64,000 bases of DNA from Muribaculaceae bacterium (GCA_017619355.1 JAFZSO010000020.1:1-64000), one strand, 5' to 3'; positions 50,391 to 61,812 are shown, numbered from the stretch's first letter. Numbers and translations: made by a program. The notes: generated by a model from the letters alone, not told the origin.

Positions 50391-51971
50391 ATGAAACGAC
50401 TTTTCCGTTTTTGGTTGATGCTGACCGTGCTTGTGTTGTCGACACAGATTAAACTTTATGCACAAGATTCCGACAATTATCCGCCTGTTGTTCAGAATAT
50501 CAGTGTAGATTCAACCAACCTGCCCATCGTCTATATTGAAGTGAACGGCGACACGATTTTAAAAGATGAAAAGATAACCGCCCGAATGAAAATCATTTGG
50601 AACGAGAATGGACAGTGGAACTTTGCCGACACCATTGCACATCCCAATCAAAATATTGATTATAATGGTTATATCTCTATTAACTATCGAGGGAACACTA
50701 CCTACACTACTTCCCCTAAAAAATCATACACAATAAGAACCCTCACACAGCCTCTCGAAGAAGGTGGCAAAAAACAAAAAGTCAGCTTGTTAGGCATGGG
50801 TAAGGACAACAATTGGGCATTACTGGCGAATCATAGCGACAGGAGCATGATGCGCAACCTTCTTTCCTATGGTTTGGCTCGTCCTTTCGTTGAGTTTTCT
50901 CCTAAAGGAAAATATTGCGAAGTGTTTGTCGACGGCATATACTATGGGGTATATACCCTTATGGAAAAAGTAACTAAAGGCAAGTTCAGACTAAATCTAA
51001 CTGAACCAGAGGAAGAAGGAGATGCCCTCACCGGTGACTATTTGCTTGAAATTGACCGGCCAGGTAGCGGTGGTTTTGTTTCAAAGTATTATCCTGTAGA
51101 TAGCGAGGGGAACGAAATAACGACTGCCCAGAAAAATGTTTATCAATTCGACGAACCTGATTTAGATGAAATCACCTATACCCAGACCATGTACATAAGA
51201 AACAAGATCTGGCAAATGGAGCAAACTCTTGTTGAGGGAGGGGCTGAAAATCAGTTTACCGACGAGAACAGTCTCATCGATATTCAATCGTTTATCGACT
51301 ACACCTTGTCAAACGAGTTTGCCCATAACAATGATGCATACAGATTGAGCACAAAATTATATAAACGCAGGGATAGCGTTGACCCAAAGTTTAAGCTCTC
51401 AATTTGGGACATGGACTTAACATTTGGATGCACATCTAATAAAACCAATGAATGGGTATATGATAATCACACTTACACTTGGATTGGAATACCCCGTTGG
51501 GTAGATGCCCTCACAAGTGCTCCGAGCTTTAATCGGTTTATGCGAAACCGATGGCAAGAATATCGACAAGAAATCTATACTGAAGATCATGTTTATGCAA
51601 TGATGGATTCCCTGTCGTCTCAACTCACAATGGGTGGAGCAATAGACCGCAATGCAAGAGCCTGGAAAATATTCGATAAACATCTATGGCCCAATTATTT
51701 TGACACTAAGAATTATGTTGAGGAAGTTAACTACATGAAGCAGTGGATTCATGGTCGATTTGCTTTTTTGGACTACAAGTTGCTCGGCATTGCTCTTGAT
51801 GGTGATGTGAATATTGATGGCAAAGTGAACGTAAGCGATGTTACCGCTCTTGTCAATATGATATTGGGCGTGACTACTCTTGATGAAACCGCTGCTGATG
51901 TTGACAGAAACGGCAAGGTGAATGTTTCTGACTTGACCTCCCTAGTCAATATTATCCTCGGTATAATTTAA
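50391..51971 (+). CDS. exported CotH-kinase-like protein with paired dockerin repeats
   Basis: The 526-residue protein has a signal peptide (to about 22). A CotH-like kinase fold follows (about 75-450) with INYRGNTTYTTSPKKSY, GMGKDNNWALLANHSDRSMMRN and the metal-binding-like KLSIWDMDLTFG. CotH proteins in spores are atypical protein kinases; related proteins are also found with cellulosomes. The end has two dockerin repeats, GDVNIDGKVNVSDVTALVN and ADVDRNGKVNVSDLTSLVN. An ATG at 50385 is also in frame. A small hairpin CACCCA/TGGGTG (50355-50377) precedes it. Confidence 0.8.
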   Translation: MKRLFRFWLMLTVLVLSTQIKLYAQDSDNYPPVVQNISVDSTNLPIVYIEVNGDTILKDEKITARMKIIWNENGQWNFADTIAHPNQNIDYNGYISINYRGNTTYTTSPKKSYTIRTLTQPLEEGGKKQKVSLLGMGKDNNWALLANHSDRSMMRNLLSYGLARPFVEFSPKGKYCEVFVDGIYYGVYTLMEKVTKGKFRLNLTEPEEEGDALTGDYLLEIDRPGSGGFVSKYYPVDSEGNEITTAQKNVYQFDEPDLDEITYTQTMYIRNKIWQMEQTLVEGGAENQFTDENSLIDIQSFIDYTLSNEFAHNNDAYRLSTKLYKRRDSVDPKFKLSIWDMDLTFGCTSNKTNEWVYDNHTYTWIGIPRWVDALTSAPSFNRFMRNRWQEYRQEIYTEDHVYAMMDSLSSQLTMGGAIDRNARAWKIFDKHLWPNYFDTKNYVEEVNYMKQWIHGRFAFLDYKLLGIALDGDVNIDGKVNVSDVTALVNMILGVTTLDETAADVDRNGKVNVSDLTSLVNIILGII

Positions 51972-51993
51972 ATTCAAGCTAAAATAATAAATA

Positions 51994-52030
51994 AAGGACT
52001 GGTATTCATTGATGCCTGTCCTTGTCGTTT
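51994..52030. terminator. terminator between convergent cotH-like and TPR genes
   Basis: AAGGACTGGTAT (51994-52005) pairs with ATGCCTGTCCTT (52012-52023) with one mismatch and one G-T pair, then GTCGTTTTATATT. Confidence 0.7.
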
Positions 52031-52050
52031 TATATTCTTTATACCAATGA

Positions 52051-53295
52051 TTACCGCTCAAGTTCCTGAAGCTGTTCGCCCATGCCCAGGCGGTAGTAGA
52101 TGTCTTTGAGTATTTTAATTACGTCTGGATCGTTGGTGTTGAGTTCATAGGCATTCTCAAGGTAGAAAAGCGCCTGTTGGAAAACGGGATTCACCTTGTC
52201 GTTCAGAGTGCCACGGCTAAGGTTAGAGTTATTCTTGATGAGTTCCAATGCCCTGAGATAATAGCAACGGCCCACATCGTACTGCCCTACTGCGTAATAC
52301 GGGTCAGCCTCGATGGCCTTCAGATATAGCGGCAACGCTGCCTCAAAATCTTTTTCCTGCTCAATGATAACACCTTTCAGATTATAGTATTCAGCATTGG
52401 TTGGATCTTTCTTGATGGCCTGGTCAAGCAGGCTGGTTGCATCTTTATACTGCAACTTGTTAAGATGGTCGTTGATGAGAATGCGCAGATACTGGATATC
52501 GGCTGCACCATGCACCTGATAAGCCTCGCGCGCCACATTAACCACCTCTGTGGTGTCGCCCATACGCACTAACACGTTGAGGTCATTGTCGAAAACGGCT
52601 TTCTGACGATAGCCATAAATGCGGGCATCAGAGAAGCACTGATGAGCAAGAAGGTAGTCGGTCGACTGAAATGCAGCCAGGCCTTGATAGAACCGCATTT
52701 TGCCGACAAGCGTGTCGGCAGGCACCTTCTTCTTCTCGCGTGCATATGCCGAGATGGCGATCTCATGATAGGCCTCCCACGCATTCCAAGCATCATTCCA
52801 ATTACCGCTATTATAGAGTTCACCACCCACCGATGCAAAGTGCTGCAGATTCTCAAGCAACTTGGCTGTAATGTCGGCCGAATATTTGGTTTTGACAAGC
52901 GGTCGACGGGTTTTGCGGTCAACCTTGGGAGAACCGTCATGATTGAGTTCGGGCACCGAGTCGAGCCGCAGTGCGGTCTTGCAATAATTGTATCCCTGCG
53001 TGAGATAGGTGGCCATCTCCTTCTCGTCAACCTTGTTGCCCACAGCCTTGGTGTGCTGCATCTTGTCATAAATATCGAAGGCTATTTTGCCAGCCAGCCA
53101 CCATGTTTCGGCCTTTTCTTTAGTGGATTCATGGCTCAATGCGGGTTTCAGACGAGTGAGAGCCGACTTGTAGGTAGCGGCCGATGCAGAGAGGTCACTG
53201 ATGCTGCGTTTCACACCATCAATAACTTGCTGCTGAGCAACCATCGATAATGAGAATGCTGAAATGAGCGAGAAGAAATAGAGTCGGTAACGCAT
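52051..53295 (-). CDS. exported TPR protein downstream of gyrA
   Basis: The 414-residue protein has a signal peptide (to about 21). TPR-like helical repeats are clear in the second half (ATSLLDQAIKKDPTNAEYYNLKG, ALPLYLKAIEADPYYAVGQYDVG). The first half shares the layout YNSGNWNDAWNAWEAY with its neighbour, and the pair look like diverged paralogues. Function unknown; a periplasmic scaffold is likely. It follows the other TPR gene after 84 bases that hold a strong hairpin. Confidence 0.7.
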   Translation of the reverse strand: MRYRLYFFSLISAFSLSMVAQQQVIDGVKRSISDLSASAATYKSALTRLKPALSHESTKEKAETWWLAGKIAFDIYDKMQHTKAVGNKVDEKEMATYLTQGYNYCKTALRLDSVPELNHDGSPKVDRKTRRPLVKTKYSADITAKLLENLQHFASVGGELYNSGNWNDAWNAWEAYHEIAISAYAREKKKVPADTLVGKMRFYQGLAAFQSTDYLLAHQCFSDARIYGYRQKAVFDNDLNVLVRMGDTTEVVNVAREAYQVHGAADIQYLRILINDHLNKLQYKDATSLLDQAIKKDPTNAEYYNLKGVIIEQEKDFEAALPLYLKAIEADPYYAVGQYDVGRCYYLRALELIKNNSNLSRGTLNDKVNPVFQQALFYLENAYELNTNDPDVIKILKDIYYRLGMGEQLQELER

Positions 53296-53314
53296 GAGCC
53301 TTAAAACAACTTAT

Positions 53315-53357
53315 CAACAAAACGCTGTGCAAGGATTACAAGCACAGCGCTTTGTTG
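53315..53357 (-). terminator. hairpin between the two TPR genes
   Basis: CAACAAAACGCTGTGC (53315-53330) pairs with GCACAGCGCTTTGTTG (53342-53357) with one mismatch. On the minus strand it follows the 53380-54396 gene and may partly stop transcription before the next. Confidence 0.65.
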
Positions 53358-53379
53358 AATTTATACATGAAATAGAATC

Positions 53380-54396
53380 TTATCTTGCAAGTTCTTTGAA
53401 CTTGTTGAGGATTTCGAGTTTCTTCTGAGCATCTTCAAGCATCTCGGGCGAGATGTTGTTGTTCAATGTGATGGCTTTATTCAGATACTCGATTGGTTTG
53501 TCAAGCAGGGGAGCCACTTCTTTTGCAAGAGCCGCATCAGTGATGGCCTTTGAGTTCATGACGGCGGTGTTCACGATGTCGGTGTAGCCCACGCCCATGC
53601 AGTAGTTGGCAAAAGCGTTGTTGGGATCCTTGGCAAGCGCTTCAACATAAGAGGGAATAGCTGCCTCAAAACCTTTCTCAAACTCCTGTACACGAGCTTT
53701 GAGAGTATAGAGGTTGGCATTTGAAGGCACTTCGGCAATCATGTGGTCGAGAGCCTCGTTGGCGCCGGCATAGTCACTTTCGTTCACATACTTTTGGATA
53801 ATCTGGTTAGGAGCATCGTCAATAAACTGATCGATACCATTGGCCGTATAACCCAATTCTTTAGCCTTCACCATATTGACGAAGCAGTTCTTGTAGTCCT
53901 TGTCAAAGTAGTTGGCAAAGCCCTGCAGGAAAAGGCATTCAGAGAGAACTGAGTCGGGAATGTTCTTGGCATATTTCGACTGCATCAAGGCTGCTGACTT
54001 GCCATAGGCAAGAGCTGCATTGTGGTAGTCTTCTTTGCCACGGAAGTACTCGCCTGCAATCAGGAAGTCGTTCTGAGCAATCATGGTCTCAAATGCCTTG
54101 ATGACATCGGCCGACACTTTAGTCTTGAACTTAGGCATGCCAGTCTTCTTGTCAAGTTTATATGAACCATCCTTGTTGGTCTCGTACACTGTATCGCAAG
54201 CAAGTGCCTGAGTGTAGAGGTCAAAACTGTTCTGAAGACTCATAACGGCATCATCATCGAGGTTGCCGCTTTGTGCTTTCAGGAAGTAACCATTGTAGGC
54301 CTTTTGAGCCTCGCCATAGATTGACTTGGAGTCTTGAGCGATGGCAGTAGAAGCTAAAAGCATTCCACAAACCAGGGTAAAAGCAATTTTTTTCAT
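53380..54396 (-). CDS. exported TPR protein, second gene after gyrA
   Basis: The 338-residue protein has a signal peptide ending STAIAQ. Helical repeats follow (ANEALDHMIAEVPSNANLYTLKA, AIPSYVEALAKDPNNAFANYCMG). The DKKTGMPKFKTKVSAD stretch recurs in similar form in its neighbour, supporting paralogy. It starts 40 bases after gyrA, so it is likely co-transcribed with it. Function unknown. Confidence 0.72.
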   Translation of the reverse strand: MKKIAFTLVCGMLLASTAIAQDSKSIYGEAQKAYNGYFLKAQSGNLDDDAVMSLQNSFDLYTQALACDTVYETNKDGSYKLDKKTGMPKFKTKVSADVIKAFETMIAQNDFLIAGEYFRGKEDYHNAALAYGKSAALMQSKYAKNIPDSVLSECLFLQGFANYFDKDYKNCFVNMVKAKELGYTANGIDQFIDDAPNQIIQKYVNESDYAGANEALDHMIAEVPSNANLYTLKARVQEFEKGFEAAIPSYVEALAKDPNNAFANYCMGVGYTDIVNTAVMNSKAITDAALAKEVAPLLDKPIEYLNKAITLNNNISPEMLEDAQKKLEILNKFKELAR

Positions 54397-54436
54397 TTTC
54401 TTATAAAATTTAAAAAGTTAATAATCGGTTTTATTG

Positions 54437-57025
54437 TTAATCCTGAAAGTCAAAAGTTCCTTGTGTACCTTTATTTTCTTCAGAATCGTTATTTTCGTTG
54501 TTTTCGTTAATCACGTTGTTATCTGCAACCTCTTCTTGAGGCTCGAAGGCCAGTTCCGACTGTTCACTTGGTTTTTCAACTTCGGGCTCGGTATCGACCT
54601 TGCAGACCGAGGCAATCTCATCGTTCTTCTTCTCAAGGTTGATGAGCTTGACGCCCTGAGTTGCACGGCCCATAACTCGCAAGTCACTCACTCTGAGTCG
54701 AATTGTGATGCCCGACTTGTTGATGATGACCAAGTCATTACTGTCACTAACATTCTTTATAGCAATAAGCTTGCCAGTTTTTTCAGTGATGTTCATGGTC
54801 TTCACGCCTTTACCGCCACGATTGGTCACGCGGTAGTCTTCAAGCTTGCTGCGCTTGCCCATACCTTGTTCTGAAACTACGAGCACATCATCCTCAGTAT
54901 TAATACGCATGCAAATCATGCCCACTACTGCATCGTCGGGTCCGTCGAGGGTCATACCCTTCACACCGGTAGCGGTTCGTCCCATGGCTCTCACCTTGGT
55001 CTCATTGAAGCGAATGGCACGGCCATTGCGGTTGGCAAGAATCACCTCGCTGTCGCCTTCAGTAAGGATGGCGCCTATGAGTTGGTCGTCCTCACGAATG
55101 TTGAGTGCATTCACACCATTGAAGCGTGGACGCGAGTACTCGCTCAGGCGTGTACGCTTGATAATACCCTGCTTGGTGCCAAACATGATGTAGTGCTTCT
55201 GGTTATACTCTGGATCACGCAGTTTCGTAGCACGGATGAATGCATAGATGCGATTCTCCGGACCAATGTTGAGCAGATTCTGGATGGCGCGTCCCTTCGA
55301 GTTCTTGGTGCCTTCGGGTATTTCATACACGCGAAGCCAGTAGCACCTACCTTGCTCAGTGAAGAATAGCATATAATTATGGTTGGTGGCCTCATAGATG
55401 TACTCAATGAAGTCTTCGTCGCGTGTGTCGCTACCCTTGGCCCCCACTCCACCACGGTTCTGAGCGCGGTACTCGCTGAGCGGTGTGCGCTTGATGTAAC
55501 CGAAGTGCGAAATGGTGATGATCATGGGATCGTCGGCATAGAAGTCCTCGGCGTTCATCTCTTCGGCCGAATATTCTATTTCGGTGCGGCGTTCGTCACC
55601 ATACTTGTCACGCACCTCAATGAGTTCTTCTTCAATCACCTTGCGGCATTCCTCGGGATCGTTCAGAATGGCTTCGAGGTGTTCAATGGTCTTCATCACA
55701 TCGGCCAATTCGTTACGCAGTTTGTCCTGCTCGAGGTTGGTGAGCTGACGCAGACGCATCTCCACAATAGCACGGGTCTGAATCTCATCAAGATCAAATC
55801 GCTCACCCAGACGCAGACGAGCCTCATCGGTGGTCTTGCTACTGCGAATGATCTGAATTACTTCGTCGATGTTGTCTGAAGCAATGATGAGACCGTCCAG
55901 AATGTGGGCGCGCTCACGGGCTTTCTTGAGTTCAAACTCTGTGCGGCGAATCACCACTGTGTGGCGGTGGTCAAGGAAGTGCTGAAGCAGTTGCTTGAGG
56001 TTCACAGTTTCGGGACGACCGTTAACCAAGCACACATTGTTCACACTGAACGACGACTGCAGCTCGGTCATCTTATAGAGCTTGTTGAGCAGCACATTGG
56101 CGTTCTGATCCTTCTTCACATCAATCACGATGCGCATACCCTGACGGTCACTCTCGTCGTTGATGTTGCTGATGCCTTCCAGGCGCTTGTCTTCAACCAG
56201 TGCGGCAATGTTCTCGATGAGTTCACGCTTGTTCACATTGTACGGAATCTCCGTCACCACAATCTTGTCACGGTCGTTCTCGGTCTCGATTTCGGCCTTA
56301 GCGCGAATCACAATCCTGCCACGACCCGTCTCGAAAGCGTCTTTCACACCCTGGTAGCCATGAATGATACCACCCGTGGGGAAATCAGGAGCCTTGATGT
56401 AGTGCATCAGGTCCGAAACCTCCATTTCAGGATTCTCGAGCAGTGCCAGGCATGCGTTGATCGACTCGGTAAGGTTGTGGGGAGCCATGTTGGTGGCCAT
56501 ACCCACAGCAATGCCCGATGCACCATTCACCAGCAAGTTGGGGAAACGCGTGGGGAGCACTTCTGGTTCCTCGAGCGTGTTGTCGAAGTTTGGCATGAAA
56601 TCTACGGTGTCTTCATCCATATCCCGCATCATCTCCTCGCCCATCTTGGCAAGGCGTGCCTCGGTGTAACGCATGGCAGCAGGGCTGTCACCATCAACCG
56701 AGCCATAGTTGCCCTGGCCGTCAACAAGCGGATAACGCATGGCCCAATCCTGAGCTAAGCGTACCATGGCAAGATAAACTGATGAATCGCCGTGGGGGTG
56801 ATATTTACCAAGCACGTCACCCACGATACGTGCCGATTTCTTGTAGGGCGTATTGGAGAAATTGCCCAGCTTCTCCATGCCGAAGAGCACTCTGCGATGC
56901 ACTGGCTTAAAGCCATCGCGTATGTCGGGCAAGGCTCTCGAGACTATAACCGACATCGAATAGTCGATGTACGAGGTCTTCATCTCGTTTTCAATGTTGA
57001 TCTCAATAATGCGATCGTTGTTCAT
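54437..57025 (-). CDS. gyrA: DNA gyrase subunit A
   Basis: The 862-residue subunit of the type II topoisomerase introduces negative supercoils. The active-site Tyr120 sits in [10 protein letters not shown], the quinolone region is [14 protein letters not shown] (Ser81, Leu85), and the C-terminal beta-pinwheel has the RGGKG box. A low-complexity acidic Glu/Asn tail of about 45 residues ends the protein. Leu85 occupies the position of E. coli Asp87. It is first in a run with two TPR genes. Confidence 0.97.
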   Translation of the reverse strand: MNNDRIIEINIENEMKTSYIDYSMSVIVSRALPDIRDGFKPVHRRVLFGMEKLGNFSNTPYKKSARIVGDVLGKYHPHGDSSVYLAMVRLAQDWAMRYPLVDGQGNYGSVDGDSPAAMRYTEARLAKMGEEMMRDMDEDTVDFMPNFDNTLEEPEVLPTRFPNLLVNGASGIAVGMATNMAPHNLTESINACLALLENPEMEVSDLMHYIKAPDFPTGGIIHGYQGVKDAFETGRGRIVIRAKAEIETENDRDKIVVTEIPYNVNKRELIENIAALVEDKRLEGISNINDESDRQGMRIVIDVKKDQNANVLLNKLYKMTELQSSFSVNNVCLVNGRPETVNLKQLLQHFLDHRHTVVIRRTEFELKKARERAHILDGLIIASDNIDEVIQIIRSSKTTDEARLRLGERFDLDEIQTRAIVEMRLRQLTNLEQDKLRNELADVMKTIEHLEAILNDPEECRKVIEEELIEVRDKYGDERRTEIEYSAEEMNAEDFYADDPMIITISHFGYIKRTPLSEYRAQNRGGVGAKGSDTRDEDFIEYIYEATNHNYMLFFTEQGRCYWLRVYEIPEGTKNSKGRAIQNLLNIGPENRIYAFIRATKLRDPEYNQKHYIMFGTKQGIIKRTRLSEYSRPRFNGVNALNIREDDQLIGAILTEGDSEVILANRNGRAIRFNETKVRAMGRTATGVKGMTLDGPDDAVVGMICMRINTEDDVLVVSEQGMGKRSKLEDYRVTNRGGKGVKTMNITEKTGKLIAIKNVSDSNDLVIINKSGITIRLRVSDLRVMGRATQGVKLINLEKKNDEIASVCKVDTEPEVEKPSEQSELAFEPQEEVADNNVINENNENNDSEENKGTQGTFDFQD

Positions 57026-57120
57026 TTAGTTAACTTTTAATAATTCTACATGGACATGCTCACAAATCAAGCGAAAAATATGCTCCAGTCCTCATGAAAC
57101 ACGTCTCGTTATAAAACTTA

Positions 57121-57128
57121 CAAAGATA
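57121..57128 (-). promoter_or_regulatory. -7 box of gyrA
   Basis: TATCTTTG on the minus strand, about 95 bases before the ATG. No clear -33 box. Confidence 0.45.
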
Positions 57129-57189
57129 CTAAAAAATATTGGATTAACACCTATAATTAATAAGAAGTTTTCTTATTTTTTTCGTATTT

Positions 57190-57206
57190 TTGGCATAAAA
57201 ATTGCA
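57190..57206 (+). promoter_or_regulatory. sigma-54-like -24/-12 element of clpC-htpG
   Basis: TTGGCATAAAAATTGCA has GG and GC ten bases apart and matches TTGGCA and TTGCA of the RpoN consensus. The start would be near 57217, 64 bases before the ATG. A TAnnTTTG box (57185-57192) overlaps it, but no TTTG is found at -33. Confidence 0.5.
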
Positions 57207-57220
57207 TTTATACTCTCAAA

Positions 57221-57242
57221 GAATGTCGGCAAGCCGATATTC
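57221..57242 (+). promoter_or_regulatory. hairpin or operator at the clpC transcript start
   Basis: GAATGTCGGC (57221-57230) pairs with GCCGATATTC (57233-57242), ten pairs with one G-T, and two bases between. It would lie at the very 5' end of the mRNA, or act as a palindromic operator. Confidence 0.55.
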
Positions 57243-57280
57243 CCGAGTTAGACTTTACAATTATTCAATAGTTTAATATA

Positions 57281-59440
57281 ATGACGCACTACTTTAATAA
57301 CGACGAAAGCAGGAATGTGATGAACCCTCTTCACACTCCCCTATCGCCCTATATGGGTCCTGAATTCACCGACGACGATGACGACCTGCTCGATGAGGAA
57401 CCCGAAGATCATGGAGGAAATGAGTCTCAGCCTGGTGGCGAGAAACGCACGCAACAGCGACGAAATGTCATGAAAAATGACAATGGCACACCCACCATTG
57501 ACAAATATGGCAAAGATATAACCAAAGAAGCAGCCAACGGCAAACTCGACCCCGTGGTGGGACGCGAGATAGAAATTGAGCGACTTGCGCAAGTTCTGAG
57601 CCGACGCAAGAAGAACAATCCGGTGCTCATCGGTGAGCCCGGCGTGGGAAAATCGGCCATTATCGAAGGCCTGGCCCTGCGCATCGTGCAACGCAAGGTG
57701 GCACGCGTGCTCTTCGACAAGCGCATTGTGGCGCTCGACATGGCATCGGTCGTGGCAGGCACCAAGTATCGTGGCCAATTCGAGGAACGCATCAAGGGCA
57801 TCATCGACGAGGCCTCGAAAAACAAGAATATCATCCTCTTTATCGACGAGATTCACACCATTGTTGGCGCCGGCAATGCCAGTGGCGCAATGGATGCCGC
57901 CAATCTGCTCAAACCCGCATTGGCTCGTGGTGAGGTGCAGTGCATAGGCGCAACCACACTCGATGAGTATCGCAAGAACATCGAGAAGGACGGTGCGCTT
58001 GAACGCCGCTTCCAGAAAGTGATGGTCGAAGCCACCACTCCTGAGGAAACGCTCGAAATCCTGCGCAACATCAAGTCGATTTATGAGAAACACCATGGTG
58101 TTGACTATACCGATGCCGCTCTTGAGGCATGTGTGCGACTTACCGACCGCTATGTGAGCGACCGCTTCTTCCCCGACAAGGCAATTGATGCCATGGACGA
58201 GGCCGGGTCCCGTGTGCATATCTCTAAAGTGGTAGTTCCCAAGGAAATTGACGAACTCGAAAAGCGCATTGCCGAAGCACAGGCCAAGAAACTTGAAGCT
58301 GTGCAGAACCAGAACTTCGAGAGTGCCGCCAGTTATCGCGACCAGCAAGAGAAACTGAAACTCGAACTCAATGACGCCAAGGAACGCTGGGAAAAAGACC
58401 TTGACTCCAAGCGAGAAACGGTAGATGAAAACGACATTGCCGAGGTTGTGGCAATGATTACAGGAGTTCCCGTCCAGCGCATTGCTCAGGCTGAGGGAAT
58501 CAGGCTGCTTGGCATGACCGACGAACTGAAGAAACAGATTATCGGTCAAGACGAAGCCATCGACAAGATTGCGCGAGCCATTCGTCGCAACCGTGTGGGG
58601 CTGAAAGACCCCAACCGCCCTATTGGCTCCTTCATGTTCCTGGGTTCCACAGGTGTGGGCAAGACCTTGCTGGCCAAGCGCCTGGCCGAATTCCTGTTCA
58701 ACTCTAAGGATGCGCTCATCCGCATCGACATGAGCGAGTATATGGAGAAGTTCACCGTTTCTCGCCTGGTGGGTGCCCCTCCGGGATATGTGGGTTATGA
58801 GGAGGGCGGACAACTCACCGAAAAGGTGCGCCGTCACCCCTACTCGGTGGTGCTGCTCGACGAGATAGAGAAAGCACATCCCGATGTGTTCAATATGCTG
58901 TTGCAGGTGCTCGACGAGGGTTGCTTGACCGACAGTCTGGGCCGCCGTGTCGACTTCAAGAACACCATCATCATCATGACATCTAATATAGGTACGCGTG
59001 AACTGAAGGACTTCGGTGCAGGTGTAGGCTTCAACACGGCTCTGACCAAGGAGCACAGCGATGCCGTCATCCGCAAGGCGCTCAACCGCCAGTTCTCCCC
59101 CGAGTTCCTGAACCGTGTCGACGATATCATCACCTTTGCCTCGCTCAATCACGATCACATCATGCAGATTGTTGATATCGAGCTCAAGCAATTCTATCAG
59201 CGTGTTGAGGAACTGGGATTCACACTACAGATCACTGATGCCGCCAAGCAGTTTGTGGCCGAGAAAGGCTATGATGTGCAATATGGCGCCCGTCCCTTGA
59301 AGCGTGCCATCCAGACCTATATTGAAGACCCGCTGAGCGAACTGCTGCTCAAACACGAAGACAAGAAGAATGTGCGTCTCGTCATTGATGTCAAAGACAA
59401 CGAGATCGACGCCAAGATTGAAACAGAAAATAAAGACTAA
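57281..59440 (+). CDS. clpC: ClpC-type AAA+ unfoldase lacking the N-terminal Clp-N domain
   Basis: The 719-residue protein has two AAA+ modules: the first with Walker A GEPGVGKS and [12 protein letters not shown] (about residues 115-200), the second with GSTGVGKT and [18 protein letters not shown]-like coiled middle region ([16 protein letters not shown], about 348-363) lies between. ClpC normally has about 840 residues because a double Clp-N adaptor-binding repeat comes first. Here the first 70 residues are acidic and Gly/Arg-rich linker only. It feeds substrates to ClpP, which is not in this window. htpG follows after 16 bases. Confidence 0.88.
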   Translation: MTHYFNNDESRNVMNPLHTPLSPYMGPEFTDDDDDLLDEEPEDHGGNESQPGGEKRTQQRRNVMKNDNGTPTIDKYGKDITKEAANGKLDPVVGREIEIERLAQVLSRRKKNNPVLIGEPGVGKSAIIEGLALRIVQRKVARVLFDKRIVALDMASVVAGTKYRGQFEERIKGIIDEASKNKNIILFIDEIHTIVGAGNASGAMDAANLLKPALARGEVQCIGATTLDEYRKNIEKDGALERRFQKVMVEATTPEETLEILRNIKSIYEKHHGVDYTDAALEACVRLTDRYVSDRFFPDKAIDAMDEAGSRVHISKVVVPKEIDELEKRIAEAQAKKLEAVQNQNFESAASYRDQQEKLKLELNDAKERWEKDLDSKRETVDENDIAEVVAMITGVPVQRIAQAEGIRLLGMTDELKKQIIGQDEAIDKIARAIRRNRVGLKDPNRPIGSFMFLGSTGVGKTLLAKRLAEFLFNSKDALIRIDMSEYMEKFTVSRLVGAPPGYVGYEEGGQLTEKVRRHPYSVVLLDEIEKAHPDVFNMLLQVLDEGCLTDSLGRRVDFKNTIIIMTSNIGTRELKDFGAGVGFNTALTKEHSDAVIRKALNRQFSPEFLNRVDDIITFASLNHDHIMQIVDIELKQFYQRVEELGFTLQITDAAKQFVAEKGYDVQYGARPLKRAIQTYIEDPLSELLLKHEDKKNVRLVIDVKDNEIDAKIETENKD

Positions 59441-59456
59441 AAAACACATATTTATT

Positions 59457-61502
59457 ATGACAAAAGGAAACATTGGGGTAACGACAACTAACATTTTCCC
59501 CGTAATCAAAAAATTTCTGTATAGCGATCATGAAATATTTCTTCGCGAACTGGTATCGAATGCCGTCGATGCCACACAAAAGCTGAAAACACTTGCTGGT
59601 GCTGGCGAGTTTAATGGTTCTACTGATGACCTGAAGGTCGAAGTGAAACTCGACAAAGAGAAAGGCACACTCACCGTGACCGACCACGGTATTGGTATGA
59701 CTGCCGAGGAGATTGACAAATACATCAACCAGATAGCCTTCTCGGGCGCTGAGGAGTTCCTGAGCAAGTATAAAGATAGCGCCAACGCCATCATCGGCCA
59801 CTTTGGCCTGGGCTTCTACTCGGCCTTTATGGTGGCTAAGAAAGTGGAGATTTACACCCTCTCCTATCGCGAGGGTGCACAGGCCATGATGTGGTCGTGC
59901 GACGGCTCTCCCGAGTATGAGATGGAAGAGTGCGACAAGGCTGAGCGTGGCACCGACATTGTCGTCTATCTCGACGACGACGAGAAGGAATTCCTGGAGC
60001 AGTCGCGCATCAGTACCTTGCTCAACAAGTATTGCCGCTTCCTTCCCGTTCCCCTCATCTTCGGCAAGGAGCAGGAATGGAAGGATGGCAAGTATGTCGA
60101 TACCGACAAGGACAAACTCATCAATGACATTGAGCCTCTGTGGACGCGCACGCCAACCGATTTGAAGGACGAGGACTATCTCAAGTTCTACCACGCCATA
60201 CAGCCAGGTCAGGAAGATCCTCTATTCTGGATTCATCTGAATGTTGACTTCCCCTTCACCCTCACGGGCATTCTCTATTTCCCGAAAATCAAGAACAATC
60301 TCGACATTCGCAAGGACCGCATCCAGCTCTATTGCAATCAGGTGTTTGTGACCGATAGCGTAGAGGGTGTGGTGCCCGACTTCATGATGCTGCTCCAGGG
60401 TGTAATCGACAGCCCCGACATTCCGCTCAATGTGTCGCGCTCCTACCTGCAGAGCGACCGCAATGTGAAGAAGATTTCGACCTATATCACCAAGAAGGTG
60501 GCTGCACGCCTTGAGGAAATTGCCAAAAACGATCCTAAGGCCTTTGAAGAGAAGTGGAACGACATCAAGATTTTCATCGAGTACGGCATGCTCAGCGACG
60601 AGAAATTCTGCGACGCCGCCATGAAGTTTGCGCTGGTTGAAAACACCACCGGCAAATACTTCAAACTCGACGACTACAAGAAACTCATCGAGGCCGAACA
60701 GACCGACAAGGACGGCAACCTCGTCTATCTCTATGCCACCGATAAGGAGGCACAGTACACCTACATTAAGGCGGCTGCCGACAAGGGCTACGATGTGCTG
60801 CTCATGAACGGCCAGCTCGACATACCCTTTGTGGGCATGCTGGAGCAGAAACAGGAGAAGTCGCGCTTTGTTCGCGTCGACTCCGATGTGCTCGACAACC
60901 TCATACGCAAAGAAGATGTCAAGCCCACCAACCTCACCGAGGAGCAGCAGAACATTGCCTCTACCCTATTCAAATCGCAGATTCCTGCAGTTGAGAAGAG
61001 CGAGTTCTATGTGACTTATGCTGCCATGGCCCCCACCGATAAGCCCATCGTCATCACTCAGAGCGAGTATATGCGACGCATGAAGGAGATGGCCCAGTTC
61101 CAGCCCGGAATGAGTTTCTATGGCGAGTTGCCCGATGCCTATAACTTCACGCTTAACACCAATCACAAACTCATTCAGGATGCCATTGAAGATGCCGAGA
61201 AAGCATTGACCGAGGAACTTAAACCAATTGATGAGGAGTTGAAGGCTACCGCTAATGTTATCAAGGCTATACGAGACCTTAACAAAGATGGAAAAGGTGT
61301 TCCTGAAGACAAGAAGCAAGACCTGGAAGACAACGAGAACAAAGAGCGTGAATTGCGTGACAAGAAGACCGCTGTCATCACCCGCTATGCACAAGACCAG
61401 AACAAGGTGAAACAGCTCATCGACATCGCCCTGCTCGGCAACGGTCTGCTCAAGGGCGAAGCCCTCAACAACTTCCTCCAGCGCTCCATCGATCTACTTT
61501 AA
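59457..61502 (+). CDS. htpG: HSP90-family chaperone HtpG
   Basis: The 681-residue ATP-dependent chaperone has the GHKL ATPase domain (SDHEIFLRELVSNAVDATQK, VTDHGIGMT, GHFGLGFYSAFM), then the middle domain with NVSRSYLQSD, then the C-terminal dimer domain with a charged coiled region near 575-640. The ATG at 59457 is the natural start; an earlier one at 59370 lies inside clpC. It forms an operon with clpC. Confidence 0.96.
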   Translation: MTKGNIGVTTTNIFPVIKKFLYSDHEIFLRELVSNAVDATQKLKTLAGAGEFNGSTDDLKVEVKLDKEKGTLTVTDHGIGMTAEEIDKYINQIAFSGAEEFLSKYKDSANAIIGHFGLGFYSAFMVAKKVEIYTLSYREGAQAMMWSCDGSPEYEMEECDKAERGTDIVVYLDDDEKEFLEQSRISTLLNKYCRFLPVPLIFGKEQEWKDGKYVDTDKDKLINDIEPLWTRTPTDLKDEDYLKFYHAIQPGQEDPLFWIHLNVDFPFTLTGILYFPKIKNNLDIRKDRIQLYCNQVFVTDSVEGVVPDFMMLLQGVIDSPDIPLNVSRSYLQSDRNVKKISTYITKKVAARLEEIAKNDPKAFEEKWNDIKIFIEYGMLSDEKFCDAAMKFALVENTTGKYFKLDDYKKLIEAEQTDKDGNLVYLYATDKEAQYTYIKAAADKGYDVLLMNGQLDIPFVGMLEQKQEKSRFVRVDSDVLDNLIRKEDVKPTNLTEEQQNIASTLFKSQIPAVEKSEFYVTYAAMAPTDKPIVITQSEYMRRMKEMAQFQPGMSFYGELPDAYNFTLNTNHKLIQDAIEDAEKALTEELKPIDEELKATANVIKAIRDLNKDGKGVPEDKKQDLEDNENKERELRDKKTAVITRYAQDQNKVKQLIDIALLGNGLLKGEALNNFLQRSIDLL

Positions 61503-61560
61503 ACCCGATCCGGTTAAAGATTTAGGTTAAAGAGTATCCTATCTGCTAAATAACAACAAG

Positions 61561-61600
61561 AAAAAGTGCGGCTCAAATGCGAGTCGCACTTTTTTTCTTC
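61561..61600 (+). terminator. terminator after htpG
   Basis: AAAAAGTGCGGCTC (61561-61574) pairs with GAGTCGCACTTTTT (61581-61594) with one G-T pair, followed by TTCTTC. Confidence 0.9.
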
Positions 61601-61757
61601 TATTTACTGCAATTCTAATCAATATGCCATTCGCCAATTCGCATTTTTACACTCCATGCAGCATTTTCAAGTCTTTTTTAGCGGGTCCCACAATAAAACC
61701 GGCGGTTTTGCGTTATCTATGTGAGGACAACCGTTAGATTGACGGATTGAGCAGTAG

Positions 61758-61777
61758 GGACAGGGCGTGCCCTGTCC
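61758..61777. repeat. REP-like GC-rich palindrome
   Basis: GGACAGGGC, GT, GCCCTGTCC forms nine perfect pairs with a two-base loop, 35 bases before the regulator gene. A second small palindrome, AAAACCG-G-CGGTTTT, lies at 61695-61709. Apart from the htpG terminator, the rest of 61503-61812 shows nothing recognisable. Confidence 0.55.
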
Positions 61778-61812
61778 GAAAAATAGCAATTAATATTATA
61801 AGCAAATATTGA